Shown piece after piece: positions 33,340-42,064 of a stretch of 50,725 nt of DNA. The stretch covers positions 1 to 50,725 of the forward strand of contig CAMWLG010000018.1 of assembly GCA_947175035.1 (NCBI GenBank), given 5' to 3'. Every line of letters begins with the position of its first letter. Position 1 is the stretch's first letter. Origin of the DNA: an uncultured Lachnospiraceae bacterium. GTDB taxonomy: Bacteria > Bacillota > Clostridia > Lachnospirales > Lachnospiraceae. The notes under the pieces are model-generated. The model did not search any database. It had not been told where the DNA came from and saw only the letters and a program-made list of their open reading frames with translations. A program made the position numbers and the translations under genes.

Positions 33340-33368
33340 AAATATTTACTACATTGGTTGCATATAAA
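33340..33368 (+). promoter_or_regulatory. Sigma-E-type promoter of spoIVA
   Basis: AAATATT (33340-33346) is followed by a 14-base spacer and CATATAAA (33361-33368), close to the Bacillus sigma-E consensus (KMATATT, 14-15 bases, CATACAMT). spoIVA is a sigma-E gene in the mother cell of Bacillus, which supports the reading. Confidence 0.6.
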
Positions 33369-33396
33369 TATAGCAGTATCGGCAGGAGGTTTTGAT

Positions 33397-34881
33397 ATGG
33401 ATTATGCAACCAATCATACATACGACTTGTATTCTGACATACAGAGGCGGACTGGCGGCGAGATCTACATAGGCGTCTTAGGTCCCGTGCGCACAGGCAA
33501 ATCCACATTTATTAAGCGATTTATGGATGAAATGGTGCTGCCCAATATGGAAGATGAGCATGCGCTGGCAAGGGCCATGGATGAATTGCCCCAGAGTGCG
33601 GGCGGTAAGACTATCACCACCACAGAACCCAAATTTATACCAAATGAAGCGGCTCAGATTAAGCTGAATGAGGATGTGGAGCTTAAGGTTCGGCTGATCG
33701 ACTGCGTGGGTTATATGGTGGAAGGTGCGGCGGGACATTTGGAGGAGGATCAGGAGCGGATGGTGAAGACCCCCTGGTTTGAGGAGGAGATTCCTTTTAC
33801 ACAGGCGGCGGAAATCGGCACGGATAAAGTGATGAATGACCATTCCACCATTGGGCTGGTAGTGACCACGGACGGCAGCTTTTCGGAGATTCCAAGGAGT
33901 AGCTACATTGAAGCAGAGGAGAAGACCATCAATGCCCTGCAGCATATACATAAACCATTTCTGGTGTTGTTAAACAGCCAGAAGCCTTATTCCGAGGAGA
34001 CTAAGCGTCTTGCAGGGGAATTGGAGAGTAAATACAATGTATCCGTGCTTCCGGTCAACTGCGAACAGTTGAAAAAAGAGGATATCAACAGCATTTTGGA
34101 GCATGTGTTGTATGAATTCCCCGTTTCGGCGATTGAGTTCTATATGCCCAAATGGGTGGAAATGCTGCCTGGGGACAATCGGATGAAGCAGGAAATCATG
34201 GAGCGCGTCCGGGAGCTTATGAAAGACTATGAGCGCATCAGGGATGTGCAGGAGCGCCCCATACAGATGGAGAGCGAGTATGTAAAGCGCTGCAAGATGG
34301 ATGGAATTCATTTGGATGACGGTGTGGTTCGCATTCAGATGGATGTGGATGAATCCTATTATTATGAGATGCTTTCAGAGATGATCGGGGAGCAGATCCA
34401 TGATGAGTATCAGCTCATGGGAAAACTCAAAGAATTTGCATCCATGCAGAAGGAATATGCAAAGGTGTTAAACGCTGTGAGCATGGTGCGCGGGAAAGGG
34501 TACGGTGTGGTGACTCCTGAAAAGGAGGAAATCAAGTTAGAGAAGCCGGAGTTGATTCGCCATGGCAACAAATTTGGCGTGAAGATCAAGGCGGTAAGCC
34601 CCTCGATTCATATGATCCGCGCAAATATAGAGACCGAAATTGCCCCCATTGTGGGAAATGAACAGCAGGCGGAGGATTTAATCCGTTTTATCAACCAGGC
34701 GGACGGAGAAGATGGCATTTGGGGCACAAATATCTTCGGCAAAACGGTGGAACAGCTGGTAAATGACGGAATCACTGCGAAAGTGGCGGTAATTGGGGAG
34801 GAAAGCCAGATTAAGCTGCAGGATACTATGCAGAAGATTGTCAATGACAGTAACGGCGGCATGGTATGTATCATCATATAA
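33397..34881 (+). CDS. spoIVA: Stage IV sporulation protein A
   Basis: ATPase that polymerises on the outer forespore membrane and forms the base of the spore coat; 494 residues, the family length. The TRAFAC-like nucleotide-binding start is IGVLGPVRTGKSTFIKRFM (about 27-45); the VEGAAGH and NSQKPYSEE regions and the C-terminal SNGGMVCIII complete it. The C-terminus is the part that in Bacillus is needed for anchoring. ATG 33397 has GCAGGAGGT. It shows the organism belongs to a sporulating lineage. The last eight bases overlap the convergent membrane-protein gene. Confidence 0.97.
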   Translation: MDYATNHTYDLYSDIQRRTGGEIYIGVLGPVRTGKSTFIKRFMDEMVLPNMEDEHALARAMDELPQSAGGKTITTTEPKFIPNEAAQIKLNEDVELKVRLIDCVGYMVEGAAGHLEEDQERMVKTPWFEEEIPFTQAAEIGTDKVMNDHSTIGLVVTTDGSFSEIPRSSYIEAEEKTINALQHIHKPFLVLLNSQKPYSEETKRLAGELESKYNVSVLPVNCEQLKKEDINSILEHVLYEFPVSAIEFYMPKWVEMLPGDNRMKQEIMERVRELMKDYERIRDVQERPIQMESEYVKRCKMDGIHLDDGVVRIQMDVDESYYYEMLSEMIGEQIHDEYQLMGKLKEFASMQKEYAKVLNAVSMVRGKGYGVVTPEKEEIKLEKPELIRHGNKFGVKIKAVSPSIHMIRANIETEIAPIVGNEQQAEDLIRFINQADGEDGIWGTNIFGKTVEQLVNDGITAKVAVIGEESQIKLQDTMQKIVNDSNGGMVCIII

Positions 34882-36325
34882 GTAACAGTTGCTTATAGTA
34901 TGGAAATGCATAGCCGTACACCGTTGTGAACAGTGCGATGACAATTAGAATTATCACACATACAAACAGGCCTGTGAGCAGAACATCTGTAATCTTGCTG
35001 CTTGCAGGCTTTTTGCCTGTATTCAGACGACAGAAAAGCTGCCCAAGAATCCGGATTCCCTTTTCCATGCCGCGGACACAATAGTAGCTTAAGGGAATCA
35101 GGATGGGCATAATATAGCGTCCCTGGGGCTGACAATCCATATGGTAAGAATAGATCATGCTCAGGACGCAAGGCATCAAAATACAAAAGATCATATTTCC
35201 ATGAAAAAAATTACGTATGGCGGGGCGGCTGATAAAGAGTGCCGTATTCCCGTTGTCTCCAAGCCAGCCGTTCTTCCCCCGCCTGAACGCGGAAGGGATC
35301 AGGCAGAGGGGGAGGGATACCGCAAACAAATATTTATAAAAACGGTAAATCCATAATGCGGTAGTGACTTTCATGGGACCGTACATACTGATAAAGCTGT
35401 TGATGGTCAACACGCAAAAGTCTGATTTCCAAATCATCTGTGGAATCGTATAGCCCATTGTCTGGTATGTGATTCTGGCGCCGGGCTTTAGACTGTCATC
35501 ACCAAAGAGCATGGCACAAATATCACGGGTGCGCAGACCCAGAAAATCTCCGTCATAAAGCAGGTAGCTTCGGATAAACCACCAGCCAATCCCCAACAGG
35601 ACAATGGCGCTGATCAGGCCTCCTTTTTGCAGCAAAGGCTTCCAATCAAGGTGCAGTCTGTTCTCTTGAAGCGAGAGATAATTTGCCACAAACAATAAAA
35701 TGCAGCTTAATATAAAGCCATATGCATTATAATAGGACAAGGCGCAGAAAATAATGCCTATGGACATTATGATGCACGAAGAATAGGCAAAACGGTTCTG
35801 TAGACCGCATGTCAGCCCATAGAGCATGATGGCAATGGACATCATACAACAGGAATCCGTATTCACATAAGTGTGGATGAAGAGGCTCTGGGGCAAGAAC
35901 ATCGTCAGGAAACAAAATAAATATTGCAGACGTTTATCTGAAAACCATTTTCGGCTGATCAACAGAACGAATACAGCCATGACCAGCCCGAATGCAAAGT
36001 CCACCAAGCGGGCGGAATAGAGCAGGATACCTGCATCGGAGGTAAAAAATTTTACCACATACATGACATATCCCTGTACCATGTAGGGAAGAATCGGCTG
36101 GAAGGCATAAGAAAACCCATAGCCGGGAATGCGGATGGATTCCTCATAGCCATTGGGAAGGGTGCCATGTTCTGCGATATATTGGGGAATGAGATAGCGG
36201 TTAAACTCATCTGGCGGGTCTCCAAAGGGCTGCTTGTAAAGAAGAGATAAACCGACTAAGAAATAAAGGGCGAAATAGAGAAGGATCATCCAATATTCCC
36301 ATCTTTGCGGTTTTTGTCTTGTCAT
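34874..36325 (-). CDS. DUF2142-like polytopic membrane protein (possible glycosyltransferase)
   Basis: A 483-residue membrane protein with about ten to twelve hydrophobic segments. The first external loop has FGDPPDEFNRYLIPQYIAEHG, an Asp-Glu motif as in GT-C and DUF2142 proteins that use lipid-linked sugars. Other marks are SIRIPGYGFSYAFQPILPY and, near the end, CQPQGRYIMPILIPLSYYC. The activity is unknown; sugar transfer onto envelope polymers is the usual guess. The minus-strand ATG at 36325 is preceded by GGAAAGGAAACC. It lies alone on this strand, tail-to-tail with spoIVA. Confidence 0.8.
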   Translation of the reverse strand: MTRQKPQRWEYWMILLYFALYFLVGLSLLYKQPFGDPPDEFNRYLIPQYIAEHGTLPNGYEESIRIPGYGFSYAFQPILPYMVQGYVMYVVKFFTSDAGILLYSARLVDFAFGLVMAVFVLLISRKWFSDKRLQYLFCFLTMFLPQSLFIHTYVNTDSCCMMSIAIMLYGLTCGLQNRFAYSSCIIMSIGIIFCALSYYNAYGFILSCILLFVANYLSLQENRLHLDWKPLLQKGGLISAIVLLGIGWWFIRSYLLYDGDFLGLRTRDICAMLFGDDSLKPGARITYQTMGYTIPQMIWKSDFCVLTINSFISMYGPMKVTTALWIYRFYKYLFAVSLPLCLIPSAFRRGKNGWLGDNGNTALFISRPAIRNFFHGNMIFCILMPCVLSMIYSYHMDCQPQGRYIMPILIPLSYYCVRGMEKGIRILGQLFCRLNTGKKPASSKITDVLLTGLFVCVIILIVIALFTTVYGYAFPYYKQLLLI

Positions 36326-36463
36326 ATGGCAGGGTTTCCTTTCCTAAGCATATTGTCACTATTCGTTACTACGACTTAGTGTAAGGGTGAACTGTTTTCT
36401 GTATATAAGGTTACTGTAACAGTTTAGTTCTCACATTCATCAAAGTATTATATCATAATTAAA

Positions 36464-36493
36464 TTGCTTTTTATATGTTTTTTTTGTATAATA
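36464..36493 (+). promoter_or_regulatory. Putative promoter upstream of the purine phosphorylase operon
   Basis: TTGCTT (36464-36469), 18-base spacer, TATAAT (36488-36493). The palindrome TATTCTAGAATA begins six bases downstream, about where transcription would start, so it may be an operator. Confidence 0.5.
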
Positions 36494-36498
36494 CAGTA

Positions 36499-36744
36499 TA
36501 TTCTAGAATAGATAATTGCAAAATTACAATTTGTATAATCCGAATTGTGCAGATTATATCCTCCATAAGCAGACCCTTGAAAAACGCCGGCGCTTAGCGA
36601 GGTAATGAGCTGCATGGCAGCTCGTCGAGCTTAGCACCGTTGCGTTTTTCACGGAGCGGAAGCGTGTCTGCGTTGGAGTATATAATAGGCACAATGACAC
36701 TTTTCAAAAGAGGAAGTTTCGCAAACACCTAATATTCTAGAATA
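36499..36744. repeat. Palindrome-flanked 246-bp element with a long imperfect inverted repeat
   Basis: The 435-base gap 36326-36760 holds no gene. It contains TATTCTAGAATA twice (36499-36510 and 36733-36744), and between them a large imperfect palindrome (36544-36695): ATTGTGC/GCACAAT, ATTATAT/ATATAAT, CTCCA/TGGAG, GCAGAC/GTCTGC, GAAAAACGC/GCGTTTTTC and the inner GAGCTGC-ATG-GCAGCTC hairpin. The arms are interrupted by short unpaired bases, and the right arm has about ten extra. It could be a small non-autonomous mobile element, a structured leader RNA, or an operator region. No coding frame is seen in it. Confidence 0.75.
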
Positions 36745-36760
36745 CAGAAGGGAGATTGTT

Positions 36761-37588
36761 ATGGGCGGACATCATGCGTATGAGAAACTGACAAATTGTT
36801 TGAAGACGGTGCGTGAAAAGACTGACTTTACACCCAAGGTCGCTATTGTCTTAGGGTCGGGTCTGGGTGACTACGCGGAGCAGATCCGTGTGGAGACGGA
36901 GCTTCCCTATCATGAGATTGCAGGTTTTCCCGTCTCTACGGTGCCGGGGCATGCAGGAAAATTTATTTTTGGGTACATTGACAATATTCCGGTTGTCTGT
37001 ATGAAGGGACGTGTGCATTATTATGAGGGATATGATATCTCGGACGTGGTGCTGCCTGTAAGGTTGATGAGGATGTTGGGCGCTGAGATTTTGTTTCTCA
37101 CCAATGCGGCGGGCGGTGTGAATAATTCTTTCCATGCGGGGGATTTGATGTTGATTAAGGATCATCTTGCCATGTTTGCGCCGAATCCTTTGATTGGACC
37201 CAATATAGAGGAGCTGGGTACCAGATTCCCCGACATGAGCGCTGTCTATGACAGGGAATTACAGCAGATAATTAAAAATAAAGCGGCGGAAAACGGAATC
37301 TATCTGCAGGAGGGGGTTTATGCACAACTTACAGGTCCTTCCTATGAGTCTCCGGCGGATGTGCGAGCATTGCGTATGCTGGGCTGTGACGCAGTGGGGA
37401 TGAGTACCGTGGTAGAGGCGATTGCCGCCAGACATTGCGGGATGCGAGTATGTGGTATTTCCTGTATCAGCAATCTGGCTGCAGGAATGTCTGCCGAACC
37501 TTTGAACCATAAGGAAGTGCAGGAGGCCGCGGATATGGCAGCCCCCCGTTTTAAAAAGCTGGTGACAGAGTCCGTAAAGGAGTTTTAG
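36761..37588 (+). CDS. punA: Purine nucleoside phosphorylase (trimeric type)
   Basis: Cytosolic enzyme splitting inosine and guanosine with phosphate into base and ribose 1-phosphate; 275 residues. Motifs of the trimeric family: VLGSGLGDYAEQI (phosphate loop), VPGHAGKF, KGRVHYYEGYD, TNAAGGVNNSF, QLTGPSYESPADVR and GMSTVVEAIAARHCGMRV. AAGGGAG precedes the ATG. It starts a run of nucleoside genes with cdd and the amidohydrolase, close-packed with spacings of two bases or overlaps. The leader contains the palindrome described above. Confidence 0.95.
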   Translation: MGGHHAYEKLTNCLKTVREKTDFTPKVAIVLGSGLGDYAEQIRVETELPYHEIAGFPVSTVPGHAGKFIFGYIDNIPVVCMKGRVHYYEGYDISDVVLPVRLMRMLGAEILFLTNAAGGVNNSFHAGDLMLIKDHLAMFAPNPLIGPNIEELGTRFPDMSAVYDRELQQIIKNKAAENGIYLQEGVYAQLTGPSYESPADVRALRMLGCDAVGMSTVVEAIAARHCGMRVCGISCISNLAAGMSAEPLNHKEVQEAADMAAPRFKKLVTESVKEF

Positions 37589-37590
37589 AT

Positions 37591-38010
37591 ATGACGGAAC
37601 AACAAATACAAGATTTGATCACGGCCGCGCTCGCAGCCCGTGGGACGGCGTATGCACCATACTCTCATTATACGGTGGGGGCGGCGTTACTGGTGGAGAA
37701 CGGTGATATATATTGCGGGTGCAATATAGAGAATGCTTCCTATGGGGCGACGAACTGTGCGGAGCGGACGGCGTTTTTCAAGGCGGTGAGCGAGGGATGG
37801 CGAGGGTTTATAGCCATTGCTATCGCCGGCGGTATGGAGGGGCATGAGCCGGTGGACTATGCTTATCCATGCGGGATTTGCAGACAGGTGATGCAGGAGT
37901 TTTGCGAACCGGACTTTCGGATTTATGTGGTAAAAAATAAGGAGGATTACAGGGAATATACGCTCTCGGAGCTTTTGCCCTGTGGATTTGGAGGTACCTC
38001 GATTCAATGA
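37591..38010 (+). CDS. cdd: Cytidine deaminase
   Basis: Zinc enzyme converting (deoxy)cytidine to (deoxy)uridine in pyrimidine salvage; 139 residues, the tetrameric short type. The zinc site is NCAERTAFF, with Cys-Ala-Glu holding the catalytic Glu, and PCGICRQVMQEF with the two other Cys ligands. Substrate-binding YAPYSHYTVGAALL and IENASYG are present. It starts two bases after the purine phosphorylase gene, with AAAGGAG inside it, and its TGA overlaps the next ATG. Confidence 0.96.
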   Translation: MTEQQIQDLITAALAARGTAYAPYSHYTVGAALLVENGDIYCGCNIENASYGATNCAERTAFFKAVSEGWRGFIAIAIAGGMEGHEPVDYAYPCGICRQVMQEFCEPDFRIYVVKNKEDYREYTLSELLPCGFGGTSIQ

Positions 38011-39317
38011 ATATTCGTTTATATAATGCAAGGATCCTTACCATGGAGAAACATAAACCAATCTTTGAGGGTGAGATTTGGATTAAAAATGAGAAAATTG
38101 CCTATGTGGCGACCAAGGAGGAATTGGAGGCGGAGTGGAATTCGGCGGATGTCCCCCGAATTGTCTGGGATTTGCAATTGGACTGTCAGGGCAATCTGCT
38201 GATGCCTGGTTTTAAGGACGCCCACACGCATTCGGCAATGACATTCCTTCGCTCCTATGCGGATGATCTTCCCTTGAACCAATGGCTTCATGAGAAAGTA
38301 TTTCCCATGGAGGAGAAGCTTACCCCGGAGGATATTTATGAACTGACAAAGTTGGCGGTCTTGGAATATCTGACCAGCGGGATCACTTCGATCTTTGATA
38401 TGTATGTGAATCCCGAGGCGGTGGCAGAGGCATGTATGGATACGGGAATGCGCTGTGTGTTGGTGCCTGGATTGAATAATTTTGTCTCTTCACCGGAACA
38501 GGTGGAGGAGGAATATTTGAAGTGGAATAAGCGGGGAGTCCTTATCAGCTATCAGCTGGGATTCCATGCGGAATATACCTGTTCTAAGGAGCTGCTCTAC
38601 AAGGTGTCAGAATTGGCTCACAGACATCGGGCGCCGGTCTATGCACATCTGGCGGAGACAGTGGAGGAAGTGGAGGCATGCAAGGAGCGCTATGGCATGA
38701 CACCTATGGTATTGTTGGATTCCATGGGAATCTTCGAGTTTGGCGGTGGTGGATTTCACTGTGTACACATGACACCACAGGATATGGATCTCTTGCGCAT
38801 GAGGCGTCTTCATGTGATTACCAATCCGGCTTCCAATCTCAAGCTTGCCAGCGGCATTGCTCCCATAGCGGAGTATGAGAAGCGCAAGATTCCGGTGGCT
38901 ATCGGCACGGATGGTCCTGCCAGCAACAATTGTCTGGATATGTTCCGTGAGATGTTCTTGGTGGCTGGCTTAAGCAAGGTGAGAGAGCACAATGCGGCCA
39001 GCCTGAATGCAGAGCGGGTTTTGCGAATGGCTACGGTACACGGGGCAAAGGCAATGCGGCTGAATAAAGCAGACACTTTGACCAAGGGAAAATATGCGGA
39101 TATGATTTTGATTGACCTGCATCAACCGAACATGCAGCCTATGAACAATGATAATATCATGGGCAATCTGGTTTACAGCGCAAGCAAGGCGAATGTGCTT
39201 ATGACAATGATCAATGGCAGGATTCTCTATCAGAATGGCAGATTTAATGTGGGGGAGAGCCCGGTGCGTATTTACGAGAGATGCAATGCCATTTTAGAGC
39301 GGATGATATCGAGGTAA
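38007..39317 (+). CDS. Amidohydrolase, MTA/SAH deaminase-like
   Basis: A 436-residue metal-dependent hydrolase of the MtaD/SsnA/TrzN subgroup, which deaminates S-adenosylhomocysteine, 5'-methylthioadenosine or related nucleosides. Metal-ligand motif: FKDAHTHSAMTFLRSYADD (about 68-86), then HLAETVEE, HCVHMTPQD, NPASNLKLASGIAPI and GTDGPASNNCLDM. The start ATG overlaps the cdd stop (ATGA), with GGAGGT upstream. Its place after two nucleoside-salvage genes supports a nucleoside substrate, but guanine or another aminated ring is possible. Confidence 0.9.
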   Translation: MNIRLYNARILTMEKHKPIFEGEIWIKNEKIAYVATKEELEAEWNSADVPRIVWDLQLDCQGNLLMPGFKDAHTHSAMTFLRSYADDLPLNQWLHEKVFPMEEKLTPEDIYELTKLAVLEYLTSGITSIFDMYVNPEAVAEACMDTGMRCVLVPGLNNFVSSPEQVEEEYLKWNKRGVLISYQLGFHAEYTCSKELLYKVSELAHRHRAPVYAHLAETVEEVEACKERYGMTPMVLLDSMGIFEFGGGGFHCVHMTPQDMDLLRMRRLHVITNPASNLKLASGIAPIAEYEKRKIPVAIGTDGPASNNCLDMFREMFLVAGLSKVREHNAASLNAERVLRMATVHGAKAMRLNKADTLTKGKYADMILIDLHQPNMQPMNNDNIMGNLVYSASKANVLMTMINGRILYQNGRFNVGESPVRIYERCNAILERMISR

Positions 39318-39321
39318 AGAC

Positions 39322-41022
39322 ATGGAATATCTTTTGCTGACGGCGGCATTGATTCTGTTTGTGGTCGTGGTATTTGTCAGAGAGGCCGTGCAGGCGGGAA
39401 AGCGCAGACAGGAATTTATACGGTCGTTGTATGACAACTATGGAGAACTTCCCAACCATAAATACACCTTGGAAAACAGCGCGCATATCCCGGGGTATTA
39501 TAAGCGGCACGGGGATTGTGAACAATTGGATGACATCACATGGAATGATTTGAACATGGAGGAAATCTTCAAGCGAATCAATTACACACTTTCCGCCACG
39601 GGGGAGGAATATTTGTATTATTTGCTCAGGAGCGCGGGGCGGGACAAGGAGGCTTTGGCGCGGTTTGAAGAGTTGACGGCATGGTTTATGGAGCATGCGG
39701 ACGAGCGGGTGAGGACGCAGCTCTATATGAGTGAATTGGGCTACACGGGGAAATATTCCCTGTATGACTATATAGAGAATTTGGATGTTTTGGGAGAACG
39801 CAGTAATCTGAGACATCATCTGTTCAATCTGCTCTATATTCCATTGCTCCTGCTGATGCCATTTCAATTCTCCATAGCGATTCTGGGGATGGCGGTGCTT
39901 GGCGTATATCAGATTGTAAGTTATTTTAAATACAAGCGGGAGATTGAGCCTTACATCATAAGCTTTGCCTATGTGATGCGGCTGCTTGTCACCTGTGAGA
40001 ATATCTGTAAGATCAAGATACCGGTCTATAGCGATGAACTTGCAAGGATGCGCACCTGTATTCAGGAAATGCACGGAATACGCAGGGGGTCTTTTCTGGT
40101 GTTTACTGCCAGCAACAGCCGCACCTCCGGCAATCCTTTGGAGCTTATCATGGATTATCTGCGCATGATTTTTCATGTGGATTTGATCATATTCAACAAG
40201 ATGCTCAGACAGCTTAGGCTTCACATGAAACAGGTGGACGAGCTGATTGCCATGGCGGGTTATCTGGAATCAGCGGTATCCGTGAGCGCTTTTCGCGCCT
40301 CGTTGAAAAATGGCTGGTGTGTGCCGGATTTGTCGGGGGAAGAGGGGGAATCGGAGCAGAAGCCATTTATTGTGATAGAGGCGGGATATCATCCATTGCT
40401 TGAACAGCCGGTGAAAAACAGTATTTACGCGCGGAGAGGCGTGTTGCTCACGGGGTCAAATGCCTCCGGAAAATCAACGTTTCTCAAAATGATGGCGGTC
40501 AATGCCATCTTGGCGCAGACGATTCACACTTGTACAGCGGATTTCTATCAGGCGCCGCTTTTTGAGATCTATTCCTCCATGGCGCTTCGGGATGATATTG
40601 AGAGCGGGGAAAGTTATTACATCGTAGAGATTAAATCCTTGAAACGCATTTTGGATGCAGTTGCAGAGGGACGCAGGGTGCTTTGTTTTGTGGACGAGGT
40701 TCTTCGGGGCACCAATACGGTGGAGCGTATTGCGGCGTCCACGCAGATACTAAGGAGCCTCACTGACGGTCAGACGCTTTGTTTTGCCGCCACCCACGAT
40801 ATAGAATTGACAGAGCTTTTGCGGGAGTATTATGACAATTATCATTTTGAGGAGGATATTAAAGACGGGGATATCTCCTTTGAATATCGTTTGTTGGAAG
40901 GGAAGGCGTCCACCAGAAATGCGATTCGTCTGTTGGAGATGATGGGCTATGCGCCTCAGGTTACGGAGAGCGCCTTAGAGAGTGCGCAAAGATTTTTGGA
41001 GACTGGTGCATGGCAGGCTTGA
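39322..41022 (+). CDS. Membrane-anchored MutS-family ATPase
   Basis: A 566-residue protein. An N-terminal hydrophobic helix (1-20) precedes a helical part and the MutS ABC-ATPase: Walker A LLTGSNASGKSTFLKMMAVN (about 375-394), Walker B RVLCFVDEVLRGTNTVERIA with FVDE, and the signature region ESGESYYIVEIKSLKRI. A second hydrophobic pair (LLYIPLLLLMPFQF and MAVLGVYQIV, about 173-195) also looks membrane-embedded. It lacks the mismatch-binding domain I and connector of true MutS, so it is not classical mismatch repair. Its function is unknown. It follows the nucleoside genes by four bases and may be in the same operon. Confidence 0.87.
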   Translation: MEYLLLTAALILFVVVVFVREAVQAGKRRQEFIRSLYDNYGELPNHKYTLENSAHIPGYYKRHGDCEQLDDITWNDLNMEEIFKRINYTLSATGEEYLYYLLRSAGRDKEALARFEELTAWFMEHADERVRTQLYMSELGYTGKYSLYDYIENLDVLGERSNLRHHLFNLLYIPLLLLMPFQFSIAILGMAVLGVYQIVSYFKYKREIEPYIISFAYVMRLLVTCENICKIKIPVYSDELARMRTCIQEMHGIRRGSFLVFTASNSRTSGNPLELIMDYLRMIFHVDLIIFNKMLRQLRLHMKQVDELIAMAGYLESAVSVSAFRASLKNGWCVPDLSGEEGESEQKPFIVIEAGYHPLLEQPVKNSIYARRGVLLTGSNASGKSTFLKMMAVNAILAQTIHTCTADFYQAPLFEIYSSMALRDDIESGESYYIVEIKSLKRILDAVAEGRRVLCFVDEVLRGTNTVERIAASTQILRSLTDGQTLCFAATHDIELTELLREYYDNYHFEEDIKDGDISFEYRLLEGKASTRNAIRLLEMMGYAPQVTESALESAQRFLETGAWQA

Positions 41023-41091
41023 CGGTTTTGTCTAAAAGTTTTATACTGATAAGAGGTTGGGGTGTTGTCAGACACCGGAAAGGAGCAAAGG

Positions 41092-41241
41092 ATGGCATTT
41101 TTGAGTGGTTTTGTATCATATTTATTGTTGTTGATTGTTTTTGTGGTTGTGGGCGGAGCTGCAGTTTTTCTTGGAATTACTTTGCGTAAGAATGCAAATG
41201 CAAAGGCTGAAACTGCAGAAAACGAGACAGCCGCGGAGTAG
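41092..41241 (+). CDS. Small membrane protein (49 residues)
   Basis: A short open frame: MAFLSGFVSYLLLLIVFVVV, then GGAAVFLGITLRKNANAKAE and an acidic tail ending ETAAE. One membrane span, followed by basic residues and an acidic end. The ribosome site AAAGGAG is seven bases before the ATG, at good spacing, and the frame ends with TAG just before a terminator-like hairpin. I know no function; it sits between the MutS-like ATPase and the HAD gene. Confidence 0.7.
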   Translation: MAFLSGFVSYLLLLIVFVVVGGAAVFLGITLRKNANAKAETAENETAAE

Positions 41242-41268
41242 TCCTGATTTGGCGGCATGTGAATTCAT

Positions 41269-41300
41269 GGGCTTCCGCTTTGTGGAGCGGGAGCTCTTTT
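41269..41300 (+). terminator. Terminator-like hairpin
   Basis: GGGCTTCCGCT (41269-41279) and AGCGGGAGCTC (41286-41296) pair with one mismatch; TTTT follows (41297-41300). It lies after the small membrane gene and ends the operon from 36761. Confidence 0.55.
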
Positions 41301-41327
41301 CTTGTGCGAGTAGTGAGGGAGATTGAG

Positions 41328-42062
41328 ATGAGCCGTTTTAGTACCGTGTTGTGGGATGTGGATGGCACTTTGCTGGATTTTATTTATTCTCAGAGGATAG
41401 CTCTCACCAAATGCTTTCAGAGCGTCGGGCGGGAAGTCACGGAGGAGATGCTGCAGCGATATAGAGAGATCAACGATGGCTATTGGAAGAGGCTGGAGCT
41501 GGGGGAAGTCACGAAGCAACAACTTCTCACGGGTCGTTTTACCAGTTTGTTTGAAGAATTTGACATTGATGGAGTGGATGCGGGGGCGTTTGCGAAGGAG
41601 TATCAATGGAATCTGGGCCATGTTTATAAATATCAGGAGAATTCTCTTGAAATATGCCAAGCACTTCAAGGCAGGGTGAGGCAGTATGTGATCACCAACG
41701 GCGTCACTTCCTCTCAGGAAAGTAAGTTAAGGCTTGCGGGGCTGTATGATTTGATGGATGGAGTGTTCATCTCGGAGCAGGTGGGGACGCCGAAGCCCCA
41801 GAAAGGATTTTTCGAGTATTGTCTGAACGCGATTGCAGATGCAGGCGGGGAGACGGATAAAGCCCGTCTCTTGATTGTGGGCGATTCTCTCACCAGCGAT
41901 ATCAAGGGGGGCGTGTTGAGTGGGATTTCCACCTGTTGGTATCGACCGAATCATATTTTTGAGGCGGATGAGGAGGTCGCAGCGATGTATGGGCAATTTC
42001 GTCCGGATTACGAGATCAGTCGCTTGGAGCAGATTTTTGAGATTCTGGAGATTGAAAGGTAA
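41328..42062 (+). CDS. HAD-family phosphatase, YjjG-like nucleotidase
   Basis: A 244-residue haloacid-dehalogenase-superfamily hydrolase. Motif I is LWDVDGTLLDF (about 8-18, the first Asp being the nucleophile), motif II VITNGVTSSQESKL (Thr/Asn-Gly), a Lys in GTPKPQKGFFEY (motif III), and motif IV VGDSLTSDIKGG. The cap between motifs I and II is helical. It resembles YjjG pyrimidine nucleotidases that clear non-canonical nucleotides, but other HAD substrates are possible. ATG 41328 has GAGGGAG upstream. It is followed by a WYL regulator two bases after its stop. Confidence 0.9.
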   Translation: MSRFSTVLWDVDGTLLDFIYSQRIALTKCFQSVGREVTEEMLQRYREINDGYWKRLELGEVTKQQLLTGRFTSLFEEFDIDGVDAGAFAKEYQWNLGHVYKYQENSLEICQALQGRVRQYVITNGVTSSQESKLRLAGLYDLMDGVFISEQVGTPKPQKGFFEYCLNAIADAGGETDKARLLIVGDSLTSDIKGGVLSGISTCWYRPNHIFEADEEVAAMYGQFRPDYEISRLEQIFEILEIER

Positions 42063-42064
42063 TT

